A stretch of 64,000 nt of DNA, from contig JAHAFI010000012.1 of assembly GCA_018374355.1 (NCBI GenBank), positions 1 to 64,000 on the forward strand, in the 5' to 3' direction. The DNA comes from Clostridiales bacterium. GTDB lineage: Bacteria; Bacillota; Clostridia; Lachnospirales; Lachnospiraceae. Made by a program: the position numbers and the translations under genes. Below the pieces are notes generated by a model. It saw only the letters and a list, made by a program, of their open reading frames with translations. It was not told where the DNA came from and ran no database searches. This document shows positions 58,970 to 64,000 of the stretch, one piece after another. Positions within the stretch are counted from its first letter, which is position 1. Each line of letters begins with the position of its first letter.

Positions 58970-58999
58970 ACTGTTCAGGATTCTTTCCCGAACAGTTAC
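58970..58999 (+). repeat. TIR-only version of the dispersed element
   Basis: ACTGTTCAGGA (58970-58980) faces TCCCGAACAGT (58986-58996), continued by TAC. Both end motifs are present with a 5-nt centre, forming an imperfect hairpin inside the his operon between hisD and hisB. Confidence 0.5.
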
Positions 59000-59012
59000 C
59001 GATTTTTCTCCG

Positions 59013-60308
59013 TTATTCCTCTTCAAAGCGGACAGCGATGGAATTTGCATGGGCCGTCAGTTGTTCTGACTTTGCAAACTGCTCGATATCTTTGTGAATA
59101 GGCTCCAAAGCTTCCCTTGAATAGTAGATGATACTGGATTTCTTCACAAAATCATCCACCGAAAGCGGGGAGAAAAATTTCGCTGTCCCATTGGTGGGAA
59201 GAATATGATTGGGGCCTGCAAAGTAATCCCCCAGCGGCTCACAACTGTATTCCCCGATAAAGATGGCTCCTGCATTGCGGATTTTTGTCATCACCTCGAA
59301 CGGATTCTTGGTAACAATTTCCAAATGCTCGGAAGCAATTTCATTGGCTGTTTCAATGGCTTCTTCCATGGTATCCGCCACCAGAATATAGCCGAAATTA
59401 TCCAGAGATTTCCGGATGATTTCCTTTCTCTCCAGAACCTCCACAAATCCTTCCACTTCCCCGCTGACCTTCTCTGCCAGTTCCATACTGGTGGTGATCA
59501 AGATAGCGGATGCCAGTTCGTCGTGTTCGGCCTGAGACAAAAGATCGGCAGCCACATACCGGGGATTTGCCGTCTCATCTGCAAGAACAAGAATTTCACT
59601 GGGGCCTGCCACCGAATCAATGCTTACATGACCGTAAACCGCTTTCTTCGCCAGCGCCACATAAATATTTCCCGGACCCACAATCTTGTCTACCTTGGGA
59701 ATGCTTTCCGTGCCAAACGCTAAAGCGGCAATGGCCTGTGCCCCTCCCACCTTATAGACTTCATCGGCTCCCGCCTCCTTGGCAGCCACCAGAACCACCG
59801 GATTCACTTTTCCTTCGGCATTACAGGGAGTCGTCATAATGATCTTCTCCACCCCGGCCACCTTTGCCGGCATAATGTTCATCAAAACAGAAGACGGGTA
59901 GACTGCCTTTCCTCCGGGTACGTACACACCCGCTTTTGCAAGAGGCGTGATTTTCTGTCCCAGCATCGTTCCCTGTTCCGTACTGTTGAACCAACTGTTC
60001 TGTTTCTGGAGGGCATGATAGCTTTCAATATTTACCAGTGCCTTGCGGATCACCCTCAGTAAATCCGGATCGATCACCCGGTAGGCTTCCTGAATCTCCT
60101 CCTCAGTCACCTTTATGTTGGAAGCGTCAATCTCTGCTTTGTCAAACTGTCTCGTATAATCAAAAACCGCCTGATCCTTTTCATTTTTTACTCTCTCAAT
60201 GATCTCCTGCACCCGGCTTTCGTATGCTCCATACTGGCTGGGGCTTCTTTTCAGCATATTTTCCAGAATATTTTCTGTAGTTTCCTTGGTAAGTTTTACG
60301 ATTCTCAT
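59013..60308 (-). CDS. hisD: Histidinol dehydrogenase HisD
   Basis: 431 residues. It oxidises histidinol to histidine in two NAD-dependent steps. Motifs: IVGPGNIYVALAKKAVYG, SIDSVAGPSEILVLAD, LSQAEHDELASAIL (zinc Gln/His ligands) and GPNHILPTNGTAKF. The start overlaps the hisG stop by one base, so translation is coupled. Confidence 0.97.
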   Translation of the reverse strand: MRIVKLTKETTENILENMLKRSPSQYGAYESRVQEIIERVKNEKDQAVFDYTRQFDKAEIDASNIKVTEEEIQEAYRVIDPDLLRVIRKALVNIESYHALQKQNSWFNSTEQGTMLGQKITPLAKAGVYVPGGKAVYPSSVLMNIMPAKVAGVEKIIMTTPCNAEGKVNPVVLVAAKEAGADEVYKVGGAQAIAALAFGTESIPKVDKIVGPGNIYVALAKKAVYGHVSIDSVAGPSEILVLADETANPRYVAADLLSQAEHDELASAILITTSMELAEKVSGEVEGFVEVLERKEIIRKSLDNFGYILVADTMEEAIETANEIASEHLEIVTKNPFEVMTKIRNAGAIFIGEYSCEPLGDYFAGPNHILPTNGTAKFFSPLSVDDFVKKSSIIYYSREALEPIHKDIEQFAKSEQLTAHANSIAVRFEEE

Positions 60309-60955
60309 TAGTCAGCCTCCCTGATTACTTGTTTAAGCTTCTGGATCAACTGGGAAATCCGCTCACTTTCCATTTTCATGCTCACCTGATTCACAACCAT
60401 GCGGGCAGACAGCGGACACACCTCCTCCAAAACCCCCAGACCGTTTTCTCTCAGTGTGGAGCCGGTCTCCACAATGTCGCAGATCACCTCGGAAAGCCCT
60501 ACGATGGGCGCCAGTTCAATAGAACCGTTCAGCTTGATGATCTCCACCGTCTGATGTTTTTTATTATAAAAATAATCCTTTGCAATATTGGGATATTTGG
60601 TAGCTACACGTATCAGATGATTATGCTCCAGAAGCGGTCTTGCAGATTCCGGGCCGCAGATGCACATTCTGCATTTCCCAAATCCCAAATCCATCACCTC
60701 ATACAGCTTTCTTCCCTCTTCCAGAATCGTGTCTCTTCCCACCACCCCGATATCTGCAGCGCCGTATTCCACATAGGTGGGAACGTCCGGCCCCTTGGCA
60801 AGGAAAAATTTCAGTTTCAGCTCTTCATTGACAAAAATCAGCTTGCGGGTGGTCTTGTCCTTCATCTCCTCACAGGTGATGCCGACAGCCTCTAAAAGCT
60901 TCAGTGTTTTATCCGCCAGCCGGCCTTTGGTCAGCGCAATGGTTAAATATCTCAT
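60308..60955 (-). CDS. hisG: ATP phosphoribosyltransferase HisG (short form)
   Basis: 215 residues, the short form without the C-terminal regulatory domain, so it needs HisZ. Motifs: YLTIALTKGRLADKTLKLLE, the phosphate-binding region EVICDIVETGSTLRENGL and YGAADIGVVGRDTILE. It catalyses the first, feedback-controlled step of histidine synthesis. AAGGAGG lies 6 bases before the ATG. Confidence 0.97.
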   Translation of the reverse strand: MRYLTIALTKGRLADKTLKLLEAVGITCEEMKDKTTRKLIFVNEELKLKFFLAKGPDVPTYVEYGAADIGVVGRDTILEEGRKLYEVMDLGFGKCRMCICGPESARPLLEHNHLIRVATKYPNIAKDYFYNKKHQTVEIIKLNGSIELAPIVGLSEVICDIVETGSTLRENGLGVLEEVCPLSARMVVNQVSMKMESERISQLIQKLKQVIREAD

Positions 60956-60968
60956 GGGTTTGGCCTCC

Positions 60969-62222
60969 TTATCGAAAACTTCTCAGATTCGTAATCTGCA
61001 CTTCATCCGTGAACAGGTTCATCACCCGGATTTCCTCCTCTGAAACCGGATAAATCAAATCTCCGAACTGATGATGCTTTGCATACGCAATATAATCATC
61101 TCTGGTTTTTCCCTCTTCCAACCGCATACACTGAACCTCCATCTGATGCAGACGGTGTTCTTTTGCTATACAAATCGCCAGATGACGGCTGCTCTCCGGA
61201 TACAGGATCAGCGTTCTTGCCTTCATGATCGGAACGTCGATTTTCTGACGCTCCAGAGCATTTAACACCTGCTCCATCACAAGACCAAATCCGATGGCCG
61301 GTGCCGGGCTTCCGAAATGCTCCAACAGATGGTTGTACCGTCCTCCCTTCACCAAAGGCTCTCCCGTTCCATACGTGTAACCCTGAAAAATAATTCCCGT
61401 ATAATACTGGTATCTGCTCAGCATTCCCAGATCGAAGGATATGTAATGTTCACATCCGTACTGCTGCAGCACCTGATAGATTTCCTCCAGACGATCAATA
61501 GCCCGCAGGGCCTCCGGATTCCCGGTCAGCTTTCTTGCCCGCTCCAAAACCTCCAGCGAACCGAATAACTGGGGAAGCAGAGAAAACACCTCCACCAGCT
61601 CTTTTGAAAGGTTCTGGCTTTCCAGCAGTTCCTCCACACCGAAATAATTTTTATTGGATATCAGTTCCCGAAGCTTTTGGACCGTATCCTCAGACAAACC
61701 CGCTTCCACAATCAGAGCTTCAAAAAAATCCACCTGTCCGATGCTGATCTGAAATTCTTTCAGCCCGGTCTCCTTTAATAGCTGAACCGTCAGCGCGATG
61801 ATTTCCCCATCCGCATCCACGGAAGCGTCACCAATCAGTTCCACGCCCATCTGCGTGGATTCTTTCAGCCTTCCCTGATAGCTGGAGCTGTTTACAAAGG
61901 TATTTCCTCTGTAACAAAGACGCACCGGAAGTTCTTCTTTATGAAAGTACATAGATGCCGCCCGGGCAATCGACGGGGTAAAGTCGGGACGAAGCACCAG
62001 TGTGTTTCCTTCCCGGTCAAAAAATTTATATAAATCTCTGGATGGCGTTGTACCCACCTGTTTTCCGAATACATCAAAATATTCCAGACTGGGCGTTTCT
62101 ATATTCTGATAGCCGTATGCATGGAATACCTTCTGCAGCTTTTCCTGCAAATACAGCTTTTTCTCGCATTCCATTCCATATACATCCCGAACCCCTTCCG
62201 GAGTATGAAATAACTGTTTCAT
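60969..62222 (-). CDS. hisZ: ATP phosphoribosyltransferase regulatory subunit HisZ
   Basis: 417 residues from ATG 62222, after AAAGGGGATC. It resembles the class II catalytic core of histidyl-tRNA synthetase (TPEGVRDVYGMECEKKLYLQEKLQKV, LVLRPDFTPSIARAAS, YQGRLKESTQMGVELIG, GRYNHLLEHFG). Adjacency to a short hisG and head position in the his operon identify it as HisZ, the allosteric partner. The C-terminal region resembles the HisRS anticodon domain only loosely. Confidence 0.94.
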   Translation of the reverse strand: MKQLFHTPEGVRDVYGMECEKKLYLQEKLQKVFHAYGYQNIETPSLEYFDVFGKQVGTTPSRDLYKFFDREGNTLVLRPDFTPSIARAASMYFHKEELPVRLCYRGNTFVNSSSYQGRLKESTQMGVELIGDASVDADGEIIALTVQLLKETGLKEFQISIGQVDFFEALIVEAGLSEDTVQKLRELISNKNYFGVEELLESQNLSKELVEVFSLLPQLFGSLEVLERARKLTGNPEALRAIDRLEEIYQVLQQYGCEHYISFDLGMLSRYQYYTGIIFQGYTYGTGEPLVKGGRYNHLLEHFGSPAPAIGFGLVMEQVLNALERQKIDVPIMKARTLILYPESSRHLAICIAKEHRLHQMEVQCMRLEEGKTRDDYIAYAKHHQFGDLIYPVSEEEIRVMNLFTDEVQITNLRSFR

Positions 62223-62264
62223 TCTGTGATCCCCTTTCCCAATCCTTCGCATTTCACTTTACCG

Positions 62265-62280
62265 TGATAGCGTGTTATCA
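62265..62280. promoter_or_regulatory. Candidate operator in the his operon leader
   Basis: TGATAGCGTGTTATCA is an imperfect 16-bp palindrome (TGATA/TATCA arms intact) lying about +7 to +22 from the predicted start of the his transcript. Its position fits repression. The regulator is not known; a TrpR-type HisR is one family-level possibility. Confidence 0.5.
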
Positions 62281-62293
62281 AACGAATATAAGA

Positions 62294-62322
62294 ATTATAC
62301 TTGCACTCAGGAAAAAAGTCAA
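62294..62322 (-). promoter_or_regulatory. SigmaA promoter of the his operon
   Basis: On the minus strand, TTGACT (62322-62317), exactly 17-bp spacer, TATAAT (62299-62294). The -35 overlaps the end of recU. The leader to hisZ is about 65 bases, too short for a T-box. Confidence 0.8.
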
Positions 62323-62852
62323 TCCCTCTCTTCCAAATCCCGTTGTATCCCTTCCAGATAAGGAACCAGCACGCCGCTGTGCCGGGGAAGGACGTAGGCC
62401 GGATTTAATTCCTCATACCGGAACCGCTTCTTTCCCCCGTTTTTTCCTCTCTCCCAGAATTTCATCAAATCCCGCAGAGGCAGGTAATAAAATTCATTTC
62501 TTCCGGAAAAGAAAATAATCAGAAAAGCAATCCCCTGCTGCCGTTCAAACTCCTTCATAAACCGGATCTGGTGCTCATGCACATTGGCCAGCGGAAATCC
62601 GTCCTCCTTACACTCCTTTGCGTCAAAGCACACGGGAATCCCCTGCACAGCGCCGATATAGTCCACCGTACTTTTCTGTTCAAAGTAAGCCAGCGTAATA
62701 TGCCGGCTTTCCTTTGAGATCTTTACAGGTGTAATGGGCGTGGGAATCTTCTGGATCAGCGCCAGCCCCTTTTCCCTGTATTCTTCATTGCTTCTGTTGA
62801 TCAGTTCCTCCAGTGTAGAACCCCTCAGTCCTCTGGAATTCCATGTTGCCAT
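62319..62852 (-). CDS. recU: Holliday junction resolvase RecU
   Basis: 177 residues. NSRGLRGSTLEELINRSNEEY at the N-terminus and VDYIGAVQGIPVCFDAKECKEDGFPL, with catalytic D and E-x-K residues, match RecU. HEHQIRFMKEFERQQGIAFLIIFF follows. It cleaves Holliday junctions; a Firmicutes enzyme often beside a PBP gene, here beside lepB. GGGGAGG precedes the ATG. Confidence 0.92.
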   Translation of the reverse strand: MATWNSRGLRGSTLEELINRSNEEYREKGLALIQKIPTPITPVKISKESRHITLAYFEQKSTVDYIGAVQGIPVCFDAKECKEDGFPLANVHEHQIRFMKEFERQQGIAFLIIFFSGRNEFYYLPLRDLMKFWERGKNGGKKRFRYEELNPAYVLPRHSGVLVPYLEGIQRDLEERD

Positions 62853-62868
62853 TTGTTTGCCTCCCCGG

Positions 62869-63564
62869 TCACATCAGTTTTATCCGATTCAAAGGATAGT
62901 ACCTAAGAAAGGCTTTTGCCAGCACCTGATCCCTTGTCACGAAGGTATGCTCCCATTCACGGGAGTCCACGGAATTGTACCGGTTATCACCCATCATAAA
63001 ATAACCATCCTCGGGTACATAAAATACGCCGTAATCTGGAGATGGACCGTCGGGAAGATAAGGTTCCTCCAACGGCTCTTCGGAATCGTTGATATAAACC
63101 AGCCCGTTTCTAAGCTCCACCTTTTCTCCCGGCAGACCAATCAGCCGTTTAATATAAACCTGTTCCTCATTGTCCGGATATTTAAAGATCACAATGTCCC
63201 CCCGCTCCGGTTCACCGAACCGGTAAGCAAGACGGTTTCCGATAATCCGGTCTCCGATCAGGATGGTATCCTCCATGGAACCGCTGGGAATCACCGCATT
63301 GACGATCACGAAATTTTGTATACAAAATACAGTTATCAGAACTATGGCAAACAGAATCAAATCCTCTGTCAGCTCCTCTTTCAATGTTTTTTTCCGGACA
63401 GTCTTCTTTTTTTTCTTTTTCCTGCCCTTCCTGTTTTCCTCTGTCTCTTCTATTTCTTCTGCTTCTTCCTGCTCTTCCTTTCCCTCTTCTTTCGGATTTA
63501 CCGCTGCTTCTTCCCTTTCCTTATCTTCCTCTTCGATTTTCGATGTCTCTTTCTGTTTCAACAT
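62869..63564 (-). CDS. lepB: Signal peptidase I with charged N-terminal extension
   Basis: 231 residues from ATG 63564, after AGAAGGAAAG. A cytoplasmic tail of about 60 residues is extremely charged (Glu-rich, then a run of Lys), followed by one transmembrane helix (about 68-92). The catalytic serine S96 lies in VIPSGSMEDT, the lysine K139 in YIKRLIGLPGE, and the C-terminal signature is MGDNRYNSVDSREW. It removes signal peptides from exported proteins. The tail is unusually long for a single-pass signal peptidase. Confidence 0.94.
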   Translation of the reverse strand: MLKQKETSKIEEEDKEREEAAVNPKEEGKEEQEEAEEIEETEENRKGRKKKKKKTVRKKTLKEELTEDLILFAIVLITVFCIQNFVIVNAVIPSGSMEDTILIGDRIIGNRLAYRFGEPERGDIVIFKYPDNEEQVYIKRLIGLPGEKVELRNGLVYINDSEEPLEEPYLPDGPSPDYGVFYVPEDGYFMMGDNRYNSVDSREWEHTFVTRDQVLAKAFLRYYPLNRIKLM

Positions 63565-63603
63565 ATCTTTCCTTCTTTCTGTCCTGCTCTGCAGCAAAGC
63601 TGC

Positions 63604-64000
63604 CTATTTTCTCCAGTTACATCCCACCGCCGTCAAAGTCCTTCCCAGTTCCCGGGGCAAGGGCGCCTGTATGGTTTTTTCAGACAAAGGGGCCAAAATT
63701 CCTTCTCCTGAGGGAAATACCACCTCCCATGCATGGAGAAACTGTCTGGAAAGCCCGGCCTTCTTTCTAAGCTCCTGATTCCATCCCCCATCCCCATACT
63801 TGGGATCTCCCGCCAGAGGATGTCCCAGACTTGCCAGATGGCTTCGAATCTGATGGGATTTTCCCGTAATCAGTTCCACCTTTAGAAGAGTTTCCCTTCC
63901 GCTGCTCCACAGGGGTTTATACCCGGTTTCAATCAGTGCTGCTCCCTCCTCTTTATGATCCAGAATCTTCACCTGATTGGTGCGGGCATCCTTCTGAAGA
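63604..64000 (-). CDS. RluA family pseudouridine synthase (partial, cut by window)
   Basis: The C-terminal 130 or so residues are visible; the frame is open to the window edge (LQKDARTNQVKILDHKEEGA), so the start and the catalytic HRLD motif lie beyond. LITGKSHQIRSHLASLGHPLAGDPKYGDGG is the second RluA signature. Likely a 23S rRNA or tRNA pseudouridine synthase; the target is unknown. The GTG at 63972 is not taken as the true start. Confidence 0.85.
   Translation of the reverse strand, partial: LQKDARTNQVKILDHKEEGAALIETGYKPLWSSGRETLLKVELITGKSHQIRSHLASLGHPLAGDPKYGDGGWNQELRKKAGLSRQFLHAWEVVFPSGEGILAPLSEKTIQAPLPRELGRTLTAVGCNWRK

Noticed and set aside
57096..59069. Long open frame (657 codons) on the plus strand opposite hisIE and hisB
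   Set aside because: It is fully antisense to two certain genes, has no recognisable domain and no ribosome-binding site; such frames follow from codon bias of the real genes.
62223..62290. T-box leader for the his operon
   Set aside because: The leader is only about 65 bases and lacks the T-box sequence and specifier stem.
62734..63711. 325-codon plus-strand frame opposite lepB and recU
   Set aside because: Antisense to lepB/recU, with a low-complexity Phe/Leu/Ser-rich translation mirroring the charged lepB tail.

Overview
The window reads as chromosomal core DNA of a low-to-mid G+C Gram-positive anaerobe, most likely a Lachnospiraceae (Clostridia) gut bacterium. This rests on the Firmicutes gene order rplU-prp-rpmA-obgE-yhbY-nadD-yqeK-rsfS, an L27 with a cleavable N-terminal extension next to its Prp protease, RecU, a YlmH/SepF cluster, the short HisG with HisZ, a lexA/yneA-like SOS pair and strong TTGACA/TATAAT promoters. 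I cannot fix the genus. No rRNA, tRNA, CRISPR array, prophage or transposase gene was seen.

Layout. 1-2.2 kb: DUF5655 protein, hexapeptide acetyltransferase, M14 carboxypeptidase. 2.2-13.9 kb (+): miaB-mutS-mutL-miaA (tRNA modification and mismatch repair), a methionine gamma-lyase-family PLP enzyme and two flavoproteins. 13.9-23.7 kb (+): radC and the cell-shape/division block mreB-mreC-mreD-PBP2-minD-minE-rodA-mgsA-like-dacA, with several overlapping genes. 23.7-32 kb: a small P-loop protein, DUF378, an HlyD-like membrane protein, yggS-sepF-ylmH, aroB-lspA-rluD and a cytidylate-kinase-like protein. 32-38 kb: ttcA (-), then AI-2E exporter-dtd-M23 repeat hydrolase (+), a Xer-type recombinase (-). 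37.9-39.4 kb: divergent LysM (yneA-like) gene and lexA with four LexA-box-like sites between them. 39.5-49.8 kb (-): ribosome-maturation/NAD block, DegV, CPBP protease, RNase G, DUF2344 and a large radical SAM protein. 50-54 kb: YihS-like isomerase, DUF2935, orphan HicB, YccF pair. 54-57 kb: Trk potassium uptake (trkA-trkH). 57-62.3 kb: histidine operon hisZ-G-D-B-(F-like)IE. 62.3-64 kb: recU, lepB and a pseudouridine synthase cut by the window edge.

The most notable non-genic feature is a family of about 145-bp non-coding elements with TAACTRTTCAG / CTGAAYAGTTA terminal inverted repeats and two internal hairpins whose stems co-vary between copies (24.8, 26.4 and 38.5 kb, plus a truncated copy). 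TIR-only remnants occur in several other intergenic gaps. One full copy and one truncated copy sit in the lexA 5' leader. Other points of interest are a fused HisF-like domain that has lost the first catalytic Asp, a methylglyoxal-synthase-like protein with altered active-site residues inside the rod-shape operon, a very long PBP2 with an insertion of roughly 250 residues, and a lone YihS-type sugar isomerase. I found no clear new multi-gene defence or mobile system; most of the window is conserved housekeeping DNA.
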